Positions 8,193 to 16,755 of a DNA stretch of 64,000 nt are shown piece after piece. The number at the start of each line of letters is the position of its first letter. The stretch's first letter is position 1. A program made the position numbers and the translations under genes. The notes beneath the pieces were generated by a model. That model saw only the letters and a program-made list of their open reading frames with translations, did not search any database and was not told the origin of the DNA. Source of the stretch: Pseudomonas sp. P5_109. Its GTDB lineage: Bacteria > Pseudomonadota > Gammaproteobacteria > Pseudomonadales > Pseudomonadaceae. The stretch is from contig NZ_CP125380.1 of the NCBI RefSeq assembly GCF_034009455.1, positions 675,501 through 739,500 of the forward strand, read 5' to 3'.

Positions 8193-8392
8193 AGTTACCT
8201 CTTTCCGCTTTTGTGGGAGTTATGACGATTTAAGTGTAGGAATAATTGTCATTGAAGTGTGTGAGTGTTTTATTGTTCAAACTTGCGGAGGCAGAGTATG
8301 GCCGTGGCAGTGAGTTTGTTAAGCGCTAACTCAATACGAGGTTTTTCCAGGCATAACTGCAGTTTTTAACTTTGCTTTAATTAAACTTGGCT

Positions 8393-9403
8393 TTAACGAC
8401 GGCGAATCAAGCCGATGAAAAACAACCCGCCAATCGCCGCAGTGGCAACACCGATGGGCAAGTCTTCGGGGGCGATCAGCGTCCGTGCTGCGACGTCGAC
8501 CCAGACCAGAAACAGACTGCCGAGCACCACGCACACCGGCAGCACTCTTCGGTGTTCGGCCCCGACCAGGCGCCGTGCGATATGCGGCACCATCAACCCG
8601 ACAAATCCGATCGAACCGCTGATCGACACGAGCACGCCGGTCATCAATGACGCGATCAAAAACACTCGCAGGCGCACGGTGCGCGTATTCAGGCCGAGGG
8701 TCACCGCCGTCTGCTCACCGGCCATCAGCGCATTCAACGGTCGCGCCATGCCCAGCAGTAAAACCAGCCCGAGCAACACACTGGCTGTCGGTACCGCCAG
8801 CAATTCCCAGCGTGCCAGCCCGAGTCCGCCGAGCATCCAGAACATCACCGCCGAACTGGCTCGATGGTCGCCCATGAACAGCAGCAGATTGGCCATCGCC
8901 ATCATCACGAACGACACCGCCACGCCGCACAGCAACAGCCGATCACTGTCGAGGCGACCGTGGCGGCTGGCGATCATCAACACCACCAGCATGCTCAGCA
9001 ATGCACCGATAAAAGCCGCGATGGGCAAGGTCAGCAAGCCAGCGATTTCCCCGACATGCAGCACCACGATCACCGCGCCCAACGTCGCGCCGGAGGTGAC
9101 GCCGAGCAAGTGCGGGTCCGCCAGCGGATTGCGCGTCACCGCTTGCAGCACTGCGCCGATCAACGCCAGGCCGGCGCCCACCAGCGCGCCGAGCAGCATG
9201 CGCGGGACGCGGATCAGCCAGACGATGTGCTCTTGTCCGGGGTTCCAGTCCGGCACAGCGAAACCGAACAGTTTGTGCAACAGGATGCGCCACACCACAT
9301 CCAGCGGCACCCGTGCCGGGCCGAAACCCAGGGACACCACGCATGACACCAGCAACAGCGCAGCGAGGGCAATCAACAACAAGGCGTAGCGACGGTTGAT
9401 CAT
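8393..9403 (-). CDS. FecCD-family metal-chelate ABC transporter, permease
   Basis: Inner-membrane permease of 336 residues, the normal size of BtuC/FecCD/FhuB-half proteins, with about ten membrane spans. Family motifs include R-x-P-R-M-L-x-G-A-L-V-G-A-x-L-x-x-x-G-x near residue 70, N-P-L-A-D-P-x-L-L-G-V-x-x-G-A near 105 and G-x-I-x-F-V-G-L-M-V-P-H near 270. Last gene of a three-gene operon; its start overlaps the binding-protein stop by 4 nt. Substrate cannot be read from sequence; iron-siderophore, haem or corrinoid are the usual options. Confidence 0.9.
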   Translation of the reverse strand: MINRRYALLLIALAALLLVSCVVSLGFGPARVPLDVVWRILLHKLFGFAVPDWNPGQEHIVWLIRVPRMLLGALVGAGLALIGAVLQAVTRNPLADPHLLGVTSGATLGAVIVVLHVGEIAGLLTLPIAAFIGALLSMLVVLMIASRHGRLDSDRLLLCGVAVSFVMMAMANLLLFMGDHRASSAVMFWMLGGLGLARWELLAVPTASVLLGLVLLLGMARPLNALMAGEQTAVTLGLNTRTVRLRVFLIASLMTGVLVSISGSIGFVGLMVPHIARRLVGAEHRRVLPVCVVLGSLFLVWVDVAARTLIAPEDLPIGVATAAIGGLFFIGLIRRR

Positions 9404-10359
9404 TCGCCGTGGAAGCCCTTGGCCAGGGTTGCGACCGCCAGCACGTTATCGATCCCCGGCGTGGCTTGTACGTAAGGGATGACGATGAAGCGCCGCTGCT
9501 TGATCGCGTCCACCGATTGCAGGGCTTTGTTGGCCAGCAGGAATTGAATCTTCTGTTCGGCGGTGATTTCGCTGTAGTCGACGATCACGATCACCTGCGG
9601 ATTGTGCTCGACCACGGTTTCCCAGTTGACCCGGGTCCAGCTCGCGTCGACATCCTCCAGAATATTGCGCCCGCCTGCGGCGTCGATCAGCGCCTGTGGC
9701 ATACCTAGACGGCCTGAGGTCATGGCCCGGTCTTCGCCGCTGTCATACAGGAAGACCCGTGGTTTTTCCGCGGGCAGGTCTTTGCCAATGTCCGCCACTT
9801 GCGCCTGCATGTTGGCGATCAGGGCGTTGGCGCGATCCTGCACGTCGAAGATTCTGCCGAGGTTGCGCAGGTCGTTGTAGGTGTCTTCGAGGCTGGCCGG
9901 CGGGCGCTTCATCACGAAGGCGCAGGATTCGCTCAGCTCATACACATTGATGCCCAGCGGTTGCAGGGTTTGCGGCGTGAGGTCGCCGCCGATGCGCATG
10001 CCGTAGTCCCAACCGGCGAAGAGAAAATCGACGTTGGCATTGAGCAGGGTCTCCACCGACGGGTACTTGGCCGCCAGCTCCGGCAGGCCTTCGAGAATGC
10101 CCTGCATCTGGGGTGTCACGGCCTTCCAGCCACTGATGCCGCTGTAGCCGGCCATCCGGGGCTTGAGGCCGAGGGCGAGCATCATCTGGGTCATGTTGAT
10201 GTCGTGGCTGAGGGCGTGTTGCGGTGCCTGCTTGAAGGTCACTTCGCGGTTGCAGCTTTTGATGGTCAGCGGGTAATGGGTGGCTTCGGCCAAGGCTTGA
10301 GCGCTGCCCAGCAGCATCACGAGAGAGAGGCAGGAGCGCAGCAGGGAACGCAAAGTCAT
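9400..10359 (-). CDS. Periplasmic binding protein of metal-chelate ABC transporter
   Basis: 319 residues with a signal peptide (ending AQALAEA) and the two-lobed FepB/BtuF-type fold signature: 'P-x-H-A-L-S-H-D-I-N-M-T-Q-M-M-L-A-L-G-L' early and a V-I-V-I-V-D strand late. The A-G-Y-S-G-I-S-G-W and F-A-G-W-D-Y-G-M segments resemble a subgroup named, without firm evidence, as F420-0 or cobalamin-type receptors. It sits between the ATPase and permease genes and overlaps both by 4 nt. Confidence 0.85.
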   Translation of the reverse strand: MTLRSLLRSCLSLVMLLGSAQALAEATHYPLTIKSCNREVTFKQAPQHALSHDINMTQMMLALGLKPRMAGYSGISGWKAVTPQMQGILEGLPELAAKYPSVETLLNANVDFLFAGWDYGMRIGGDLTPQTLQPLGINVYELSESCAFVMKRPPASLEDTYNDLRNLGRIFDVQDRANALIANMQAQVADIGKDLPAEKPRVFLYDSGEDRAMTSGRLGMPQALIDAAGGRNILEDVDASWTRVNWETVVEHNPQVIVIVDYSEITAEQKIQFLLANKALQSVDAIKQRRFIVIPYVQATPGIDNVLAVATLAKGFHGE

Positions 10360-11144
10360 GATTGGGTTATCCAGGTAATTCGTGGGTAGCCGTGCAGCGG
10401 ATGTTCATCGATCAACGCTTCGACACCAAACACATTGCGCAGCAATGCAGCCGTCAGGACTTCCTTCGGTGTGCCGCTGGCGACGATACGGCCATGGTTG
10501 ATCACGTACAGCCGATCACAAAAAGCCGCGGCCAGGTTGAGGTCGTGGATGCTCGCCAGGGTGCCGATGTGCAAGCGCTTGACCAACTGCAACAGCTCCA
10601 GCTGATAGCGTGGATCGAGGTGATTGGTCGGCTCGTCGAGGATCAGCAACTGTGGCTGCTGGGCCAGGGCGCGGGCGAGGATCACCCGCTGTTTCTCGCC
10701 TCCGGAGAGGGTGGCGAAGCCGTGGTCTTCGAACCCCTTGAGGCCGACCGATTCCAGGGCCTGATGAATGAGTTTCGAGTCCTCAAGCGTGTCGCCATCG
10801 AACAATCTTTTGTGCGGTGTGCGGCCCATGGCAACCACTTCCTCGACGGTGAGGCCGAAGGCGTCGGGGAACTCCTGCAAGACCACGGCGATGCGTTGTG
10901 CGCACCAACGCGAGGACTGTTTCCAGACGTTCTGGTGATCGAGCCTGGCCTCGCCGCTTTCCGGTTTACTGAAGCGCCAGGCACAGCGCAACAGGCTGGT
11001 CTTGCCACTGCCGTTGGGGCCGATCAGCCCGACGAACTCACCGGCGGCTACGTGTAGCGAGGCATCACGCAGCTGGAATTGGTGGTGGCAATGGCCGTGT
11101 CCCAGTGGGGTCCAGGTCAGGTTTGTGAGGTTCAGCGAGGTCAT
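10356..11144 (-). CDS. Metal-chelate ABC transporter, ATP-binding protein
   Basis: 262-residue FecE/FepC-type ATPase: Walker A GPNGSGKTS, signature LSGGEKQRVILARALAQQ, Walker B LLILDEPTNHLDPRYQ. The extra H-G-H-C-H-H-Q stretch near residue 20 is unusual and metal-ligand rich. First gene of the ATPase-receptor-permease operon; the gap to the PepSY gene upstream holds a REP pair. No Fur box was recognised upstream, so iron control is not shown. Confidence 0.9.
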   Translation of the reverse strand: MTSLNLTNLTWTPLGHGHCHHQFQLRDASLHVAAGEFVGLIGPNGSGKTSLLRCAWRFSKPESGEARLDHQNVWKQSSRWCAQRIAVVLQEFPDAFGLTVEEVVAMGRTPHKRLFDGDTLEDSKLIHQALESVGLKGFEDHGFATLSGGEKQRVILARALAQQPQLLILDEPTNHLDPRYQLELLQLVKRLHIGTLASIHDLNLAAAFCDRLYVINHGRIVASGTPKEVLTAALLRNVFGVEALIDEHPLHGYPRITWITQS

Positions 11145-11175
11145 GCAGTGACTCTTGAGGTGATGCTGATGGCCT

Positions 11176-11241
11176 CATCGCTGGCAAGCCAGCTCCTACA
11201 GGGTTCGTGCGAATTCTGTAGGAGCTGGCTTGCCAGCGATG
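11176..11241. repeat. Tightly paired REP element
   Basis: CATCGCTGGCAAGCCAGCTC and its mirror face each other with only about 16 bp between them, forming a compact long hairpin upstream of the ABC operon. Same family as 1489-1581. Confidence 0.88.
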
Positions 11242-11306
11242 GGGCCCATAAGGGTGAAACGCGGGGGAAGTCTACATTGCTGACCCCTGTACGCATCTCG
11301 CCTGTT

Positions 11307-12689
11307 TCATGATGAAGATGAGGCGCTCTCAGTCTGCCGGGTAAAACGCGACAACAGCACGCGATCCAGCACCCACACCACCACCAGCGAAGCCCCCACC
11401 AACGGGAAGGCCACCGCCAGGGCGAACATGATCACCATGGCGGTTTTCCATTTCGGCAGGTCGTGGCGCAGTGGCGGTACGCCGAGTTTTCCTTGCGGGC
11501 GACGCTTCCACCAGATCACCACACCGCTGACGGCACTGAGCAGGATCATCAGGCAGATCAGCAGTACGATGATCTGATTGAGCGTGCCGAACATTTTGCC
11601 TTCGTGCAGCATCACACCGATTTCCGTGGCGCGGGCGACGGTGCCGTAGTGCTCGAAACGAACATCGGCCAGGACCTTGCCGGTGTATTGATCGATGTGC
11701 AGCGTGGCGTCATTGCGCGGGTCGTCAGCGAACACGGCGATGGTGAACACCCCGGTCGCGGTGGTCGGCAGGGTGATGCTGTAACCCGGTTCGACCTTGC
11801 GCTCGCTGGCGATGTTTTGCACGTCTTGCAGGCGGATTGTCGGCGCGGCCGGGCCGGCCGATGCACCGTCGTGGGCCATGTGTTCGGCGTGGTCGCCGGA
11901 CATCGGCATCGGCGTGTTTTCCATGGCCCACGGCACGGTCTGGCGGGTCGCGGTGTTGAGGCTGCGCGCCTCGATATCGGACTTCGGCACGTCATCCCAC
12001 ATGGCTGCCGGAAACACGTTCCACACTTCGGCGTATTGCTTGCCCCAGAAGCCGGTCCAGGTCATGCCGCTGAGCAGCATCACCAGCAGCAGGGACGCGC
12101 CCCAGAACCCGGTGACCGCGTGCAGGTCGCGCCACAATACGCGACCACGACTGTTCAGGCGTGGCCACAAGATGCCTGCCGCCTGACCGCGCGGCCACCA
12201 CAGGAAGATGCCGGACACCACCAGCACCACGCCCCAACCGGCGGCCAGTTCGATCAGTCGATCACCCACGGTGCCGATCATCAGTTCGCCGTGAATCGCA
12301 CGGGCAATGGCTTGCAGGTTCTTCTTGGCGTCTTGCTCGCCGAGGATATCGCCGTGGTAAGGGTCGACGAAAACATTCAGCTCCTTGCCATCGTTGAGCA
12401 CGACAAACTGTGCGCTGCGCTCGGCGTTGACCGGCGGCAGGTATTGGGTGACCTGGCCTTGTGGATAAGCCGTTTTCACCCGCGTCAGCAGGTCGTCGGC
12501 CGGCACGGTGTGATGCCCGGCCGGGACGTTGAGCAGGCTGCTGTACATCAACGAGTCGAGTTGCGGTTTGAACAGGTAGATGGTGCCGGTCAGGGCCAGC
12601 ATCACCATGAAGGGCGCCACGAACAATCCGGCATAGAAATGCCAGCGCCAGGCCAGGTTGTAGAAATTCACTTTGGGCTGTTTCATCAC
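11307..12689 (-). CDS. PepSY-associated transmembrane protein
   Basis: 460-residue inner-membrane protein with four or five spans: near residues 15-38, ~145-165, ~195-215, ~370-395 and ~425-450. The PepSY TM family motif W-R-W-H-F-Y-A-G-L-F-V-A-P at residues 14-26 and R-D-L-H-A-V-T-G-F near 190 are present, along with histidines suited to haem binding. Such proteins are often iron- or copper-linked reductases beside TonB receptors. A Met/His-rich stretch (TPMPMSGDHAEHMAHDG) in the periplasmic loop suggests copper contact and fits the neighbouring copper receptor. Confidence 0.85.
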   Translation of the reverse strand: MMKQPKVNFYNLAWRWHFYAGLFVAPFMVMLALTGTIYLFKPQLDSLMYSSLLNVPAGHHTVPADDLLTRVKTAYPQGQVTQYLPPVNAERSAQFVVLNDGKELNVFVDPYHGDILGEQDAKKNLQAIARAIHGELMIGTVGDRLIELAAGWGVVLVVSGIFLWWPRGQAAGILWPRLNSRGRVLWRDLHAVTGFWGASLLLVMLLSGMTWTGFWGKQYAEVWNVFPAAMWDDVPKSDIEARSLNTATRQTVPWAMENTPMPMSGDHAEHMAHDGASAGPAAPTIRLQDVQNIASERKVEPGYSITLPTTATGVFTIAVFADDPRNDATLHIDQYTGKVLADVRFEHYGTVARATEIGVMLHEGKMFGTLNQIIVLLICLMILLSAVSGVVIWWKRRPQGKLGVPPLRHDLPKWKTAMVIMFALAVAFPLVGASLVVVWVLDRVLLSRFTRQTESASSSS

Positions 12690-12746
12690 GTGTGCTCCGC
12701 TTGGCTGGATCTTTTAGTTGTTTGTTTTGCGGTTGCCTTGCAACCG

Positions 12747-12794
12747 ATCGCGGGCAAACCCGCTCCCCTGTAGGAGCGAGCTTGCTCGCGAAGC
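12747..12794. repeat. REP elements, single and degenerate
   Basis: A degenerate ATCGCGGGCAAACCCGCTCC unit followed by GTAGGAGCGAGCTTGCTCGCGAA in the gap between the copper receptor gene and the PepSY gene. The two do not form a regular pair. Confidence 0.7.
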
Positions 12795-12796
12795 TT

Positions 12797-14914
12797 TTAG
12801 AAGCTCATGTCCACCTTGGTCCAGAGCGTGCGCCCCGGTTCCTTGATGGCTTGCGGGTCATTGGCGGGGTAGCCGAAACCGGCGTTGCCGGCCAGGTTCA
12901 AGTGCTCGGCGTACGCCTTGCCGAACAGGTTGTCGACGCCGCTGCTGACCTTCCAGTTGCTGTTGATCCGATAGGCACCGTTGAGGGAGAACACGCCGAA
13001 GCCCGGCGTCTTGTCGAAGTCCTTGCCGACCACGTTGCCCTTGTTCTGGTCGATGCGGTTTTGCGCGGCGACCACTCTCCACAGTGCGCCGGCGCTCCAG
13101 TTGTCTTCGCTGTAGGTCAGGCCGAAACGGGCATCCAGCGGCGGCATCTGCGGCAATGCACTGCCATCGCTGCTGTTCTTTCCCCAGGCGTAGGCCAGGG
13201 TCGCGTCGGCTTTCCAGTTGTCGGTGAAGTTGTAAGCGGCGCCCAGTTCGCCGCCCATGATTCGCGCGTCGGTGTTCTCGGCTTGCGAGGTCATGCCCAT
13301 CATCGTCGGGGTGTAGTTGAACAGGATGTAGTCGCGTACCTGCCCGACGTAAGCCGAGGCCCAGGCTTCGAGGGTTTCGGTCTTGTATTGCAGACCGAAA
13401 TCGAGCTGGGTGGTTTTTTCCGGCTTGATCGAATCGAAGGCATTCACTGAGCCGGCGGGGCCGGAGTTGGGTGAAAACAGCTCCCAGTAATCCGGGAACC
13501 GCTGGGTGTGACCGAGGCCGGCATACAGCGTGGTCGGGCTATCGGCCAGGTCGTGCTCGTAGCGGATGAAGCCGCTCGGCAGGGTATCGGCGCGGGTGTC
13601 GTCGGCGGTCGGGTTCGGGCGGGTCATCATGCCCGAGCCGGTGGTTTGCCGATAATCCTTGGCCGAGGCGCGGTCCAGGCGTGCGCCGCTGATCAAGCGG
13701 TCACGGTCGGCGGCGTACCAGGTCAGTTCGCCGAACACACCGTAGTTATGGAAGTCGGCATCCTTGGTGTACGGCAGGTCCTTGTAGGTGTCGACGCCCA
13801 TGGCGCTGCGCTGACGATGTTCGTTGGTCTGCGCGTCGATGCCGCTGACCAGCTGCACATCAGCCCAACGCCAGGTGGCCTTGACCCGTGCACCGAGGGT
13901 GCGGCGGTCGACGTTGGAGGCCATGGGGCCGGCCATCATTCCGGTGCCGGACGGCGTGCGCAGGGTGTAGTTGTCCATCACGTGGTCGGCGTAGTTGTAG
14001 TAGACCTGCGCTTCGACCTTATCCAGTACCTCGCCGATGTTGGACTGCTCGAAACGCAAGCCGAGGCTTTCGCGCAGGAATTGCGCACCATCCATGCCGC
14101 GGCCGGCGTACCGGGCATCACCGTCGCCACGGCCGGCGGTCAGTTCCAGCAAGGTGTCGGCATTCGGCGTCCAGCCTAGTGCCACATCGCCGTTCCATTT
14201 TTCATAGCGCGACGCCACGGTGTCGTTGTTGCCGTCCTGATAGTCGTCGGAGTGCGCGGTGTTGCCGATGACCCGTATGTAACCCGACTGGCCGCCGGCT
14301 GCGGCGTCCACCAGTTTGTCAAAACGGCCGTAGGAGCCGGCCAGCACGCTGGCGTTGACCCGTGTGCCAAGTTCGCCGAAGTGCTCCGGCTCGCGCTCGA
14401 ACAGGATGGTGCCGGCCGAAGAACCCGGCCCCCACAACACGGTTTGCGGGCCTTTGATCACGGTGAGCTTGTCGTAGGTTTCCGGCGAGATGTACGAGGT
14501 CGGGGCATCCATCCGGCCCGGACAGGCACCGAGCATCATGCTGCCGTTGGTGAGGATGTTCAGCCGCGAACCGAACATGCCGCGCAGCACCGGATCGCCG
14601 TTGGTGCCGCCATTGCGCACCATGGCGAAGCCGGGGATGGTTTTCAGGTAGTCGGCGCCGTCGCTGGCCGGCACCGGTTGGCGCGGGTCCTTGGGATTGG
14701 TGACGATGGTCAAGGGTGAGCTGGGCGCAATGGCGGTAATCACCGTCGGGCTCAATTCTTCACTATGACCGGCATGTTCATCGGCGAGCGCAGAGGGCGC
14801 CAGCAAAGCACCGCACAAAATCGCGGTGGCGTGCCTGAAACGAACGCCGGATTCGTTCAGGGCATAAGAGGCTTGGGCAGGGCTCAAGCACGGGACAGCA
14901 GAAAAGCTGGACAT
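12797..14914 (-). CDS. oprC: TonB-dependent copper receptor (OprC-like)
   Basis: Outer-membrane receptor with about 705 residues from the start chosen. After the signal region (ILCGALLAPSALADEHAGH) comes a plug domain with family motifs P-G-F-A-M-V-R-N-G-G-T-N-G-D-P-V-L-R-G, M-L-G-A-C-P-G-R-M-D-A-P-T-S-Y and V-L-W-G-P-G-S-S-A-G, then a beta barrel ending in Phe (VDMSF). The Met/Cys/His pattern of the plug is that of OprC copper receptors. The longer frame to 15058 runs through a REP element; GGA lies 7 nt before the ATG at 14914. An ATG four codons earlier is the alternative. Confidence 0.9.
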   Translation of the reverse strand: MSSFSAVPCLSPAQASYALNESGVRFRHATAILCGALLAPSALADEHAGHSEELSPTVITAIAPSSPLTIVTNPKDPRQPVPASDGADYLKTIPGFAMVRNGGTNGDPVLRGMFGSRLNILTNGSMMLGACPGRMDAPTSYISPETYDKLTVIKGPQTVLWGPGSSAGTILFEREPEHFGELGTRVNASVLAGSYGRFDKLVDAAAGGQSGYIRVIGNTAHSDDYQDGNNDTVASRYEKWNGDVALGWTPNADTLLELTAGRGDGDARYAGRGMDGAQFLRESLGLRFEQSNIGEVLDKVEAQVYYNYADHVMDNYTLRTPSGTGMMAGPMASNVDRRTLGARVKATWRWADVQLVSGIDAQTNEHRQRSAMGVDTYKDLPYTKDADFHNYGVFGELTWYAADRDRLISGARLDRASAKDYRQTTGSGMMTRPNPTADDTRADTLPSGFIRYEHDLADSPTTLYAGLGHTQRFPDYWELFSPNSGPAGSVNAFDSIKPEKTTQLDFGLQYKTETLEAWASAYVGQVRDYILFNYTPTMMGMTSQAENTDARIMGGELGAAYNFTDNWKADATLAYAWGKNSSDGSALPQMPPLDARFGLTYSEDNWSAGALWRVVAAQNRIDQNKGNVVGKDFDKTPGFGVFSLNGAYRINSNWKVSSGVDNLFGKAYAEHLNLAGNAGFGYPANDPQAIKEPGRTLWTKVDMSF

Positions 14915-14967
14915 GACAATTTCCATCGAACAGTCGTAAACGACACGGCCGACAGCCTGCGCAATTC

Positions 14968-15060
14968 CCTGTAGTAGCGGGCTTGCTCGCGAAGAGGGCG
15001 TGTCAGTCAACACAGATGTCGCCTGGCACACCGCTTTCCCGAGCAAGCCCGCTCCCACAG
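14968..15060. repeat. Paired REP element
   Basis: Inverted AGCGGGCTTGCTCGCGAAG and its mirror around a GTGTCAGTC-type spacer, between the copper receptor gene and the upstream DUF2946 gene. Confidence 0.9.
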
Positions 15061-15106
15061 GTTGCTGTGGCTGTCTTGCGGACCGTGTGAAATCAGATGT
15101 GAGTGT

Positions 15107-15550
15107 TTACGCGACGACGGGCGGGGCGCGGGTGCGGGCGCCGGGGAAGAAGGTTTGCCGGGCATGGCCCAGGCGCGGAGAGGGTGTGGTGAAGGTGTTG
15201 ACGGGCGGGATGACGAAGTTGGCGAAAGACACGCCACCGGTCAGTGCCGGGCAATTGAACAGCAGGCTGCAATAGCCGCACTTTTCCCACAGCACGTGGT
15301 GCCCCGGGGCTGGCGGGCAATGCTCGGCAGTGGCTTGCGTGCCATGGTCGGCATGCTCCATCGCCGACATGTCCATGCTCATACCCACTGGCATGGTCAT
15401 CGACATGGTGCGCGAATCCATCGGCATCGACTGGGAAATCAGCGGACCGATAAAGATCATCAGCATGGCGAACAGGCTGATCCAGCTGCCGCGTGTCAGA
15501 CTCAATGCCTGATTGCGCGACCTGGATGACCTGGCGCTAAGCGGGCGCAT
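15107..15550 (-). CDS. DUF2946 protein with Met-rich segment, copper cluster
   Basis: 147 residues. One N-terminal membrane or signal segment (residues ~21-40) is followed by a strikingly Met/His-rich stretch (MPMDSRTMSMTMPVG then MSMDMSAMEHADHG) and a conserved C-G-Y-C motif, the hallmark of DUF2946 proteins. These features suggest periplasmic copper binding; the molecular role of the family is not established. It lies directly before the copper receptor gene and after the PCu(A)C gene in one transcript. Confidence 0.85.
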   Translation of the reverse strand: MRPLSARSSRSRNQALSLTRGSWISLFAMLMIFIGPLISQSMPMDSRTMSMTMPVGMSMDMSAMEHADHGTQATAEHCPPAPGHHVLWEKCGYCSLLFNCPALTGGVSFANFVIPPVNTFTTPSPRLGHARQTFFPGARTRAPPVVA

Positions 15551-15571
15551 GGGCGTTTTCAGCTCAGGCGA

Positions 15572-16051
15572 TTACGGATTGTGCACGTGCGCTTGCATGC
15601 TGTCCGGCGCCTGCTTCTGCACCGCGACTTCGACCGTTACATTACCGGCCTTCTCGAAGTGCAGCGTCATCGGGAAGCGCTTGCCATCAACCAGCAGGCT
15701 GCGGTCCTTGAGGCCAAGCAACATCACGTGATAGGCCATCGGGGCGAAAGTGACCTCGCCACCGGCGGGCACTTCCACGCTCGGTACGTGCTGCATTTTC
15801 ATCACGTCGCCTTGCATCAGGTGCTCATGCAATTGCGCTTCGCCGGCAATGGGGGTGTCGACGCTGAGCAGGCGGTCCGCGGTCTGGCCTTTATTGTCGA
15901 TCACGAAATACGCCGCGACGGTAGGCGCATTGGGTGGCAATTCCTGGGACCACGGATGAGCGATTTCCAGTGCGCCGACCTTGTATTCGTGGGCATTGGC
16001 AAAGCAGGCAGGCAGCAGCAACGCGGCCAGAACGATGAATTTGTTCAACAT
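15572..16051 (-). CDS. Periplasmic copper chaperone PCu(A)C
   Basis: 159 residues with a signal peptide (MLNKFIVLAALLLPACFANA). The mature domain carries the PCu(A)C copper site pattern, H-E-H-L-M-Q-G-D-V-M-K-M followed by A-P-M-A-Y-H-V-M-L-L-G-L, the ligands being Met and His. Proteins of this family carry Cu(I) in the periplasm, often toward cytochrome oxidase assembly. It is 21 nt from the downstream DUF2946 gene and 47 nt from the upstream one. Confidence 0.92.
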   Translation of the reverse strand: MLNKFIVLAALLLPACFANAHEYKVGALEIAHPWSQELPPNAPTVAAYFVIDNKGQTADRLLSVDTPIAGEAQLHEHLMQGDVMKMQHVPSVEVPAGGEVTFAPMAYHVMLLGLKDRSLLVDGKRFPMTLHFEKAGNVTVEVAVQKQAPDSMQAHVHNP

Positions 16052-16098
16052 GGCAGTTCTCCGGAACGATTTAAACGCAGGTCAATTGCGAGAAAAAA

Positions 16099-16497
16099 TC
16101 ACACCAGAGGGGACGCGCGGGGGTTGAGACTCGGCCATTGCTGGCGCGGTGACGGGCTTTGGAGAGAGGTCGCAGGCAGGCTTCGGTTGGACTCGAAGTG
16201 CGCGAAATACATCTGTGGCGTATGCCCTGGCAACGCCACCAATGGCGCCGAACCCGAGCAGCACCAGCAATGCTGCATGTTGGAATGATCGTCGTTTTGC
16301 GGGGCTTTCTGTTCAAGGTCGCCGATGGAAATCGCCACCATCCTGGTGCCGCTGGAGCTGCAGAAGCTACCCCACAACAATTGCTCGGCGGATGACTTCG
16401 CCGTTTGCGCCATCGCTCCGGACATCGGCATGGCGAGCAGGTTGAACAGCACTGCGAAGCAGGCTATCCAGGCAATTGCGAGCCGTTGTCGGGACAT
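16099..16497 (-). CDS. DUF2946 protein, first gene of copper cluster
   Basis: 132 residues with an N-terminal signal or membrane segment (residues ~8-30) and the DUF2946 cysteine motif here as H-C-W-C-C-S-G-S. It is a distant relative of the product of 15107-15550 but lacks its Met-rich stretch. Two DUF2946 genes flanking a PCu(A)C gene is a recurrent pseudomonad arrangement. An inverted repeat 25 nt upstream of the start may be its operator. Confidence 0.8.
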   Translation of the reverse strand: MSRQRLAIAWIACFAVLFNLLAMPMSGAMAQTAKSSAEQLLWGSFCSSSGTRMVAISIGDLEQKAPQNDDHSNMQHCWCCSGSAPLVALPGHTPQMYFAHFESNRSLPATSLQSPSPRQQWPSLNPRASPLV

Positions 16498-16521
16498 GGG
16501 ACAAAATCCGTTTGGGTGGGC

Positions 16522-16549
16522 GATCAGGCGCGGGCTATTTAGCCTGATC
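16522..16549. promoter_or_regulatory. Inverted repeat upstream of copper cluster
   Basis: GATCAGGC (16522-16529) and GCCTGATC (16542-16549) form a perfect 8-bp inverted repeat with a 12-bp centre that is itself nearly symmetric (GGCTA/TAGCC). The location, 25 bp before the first gene, suits an operator or leader hairpin. The regulator is unknown. Confidence 0.4.
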
Positions 16550-16755
16550 AGGGCCGATAAGTAAAAAGGCGACGTGCGGTGTGGTGTCGCAGCGCGATCC
16601 TTTCGTAGCTTTAATGATAGTCGTGAATTTCAAAGTGCCAGTAGTGCTTGAGCTTTGTTCAGATTCCGCCGGACTATAGGGTTGGAATCCGGGAATGGAT
16701 AATCGGCGTGCTCCGAAAGAGCCGTAAGAAAAATCTCGGCGGGTAGGGATCAAGA

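Larger units (their letters stand above)
7538..8405. repeat. Tandem duplication, copy B
   Basis: Partner of 6532-7437. It carries its own sigma-54 promoter core at 7543-7558 (minus strand GGGCACAGCCCTTGCG), a REP pair with an internal deletion, paralogue 2, and runs into the genuine 3' end of the permease gene at 8393. Confidence 0.88.

Noticed and set aside
8393..11306. Fur box controlling the metal-chelate ABC operon
   Set aside because: No GATAATGATAATCATTATC-like 19-mer was found upstream of the ATPase gene.
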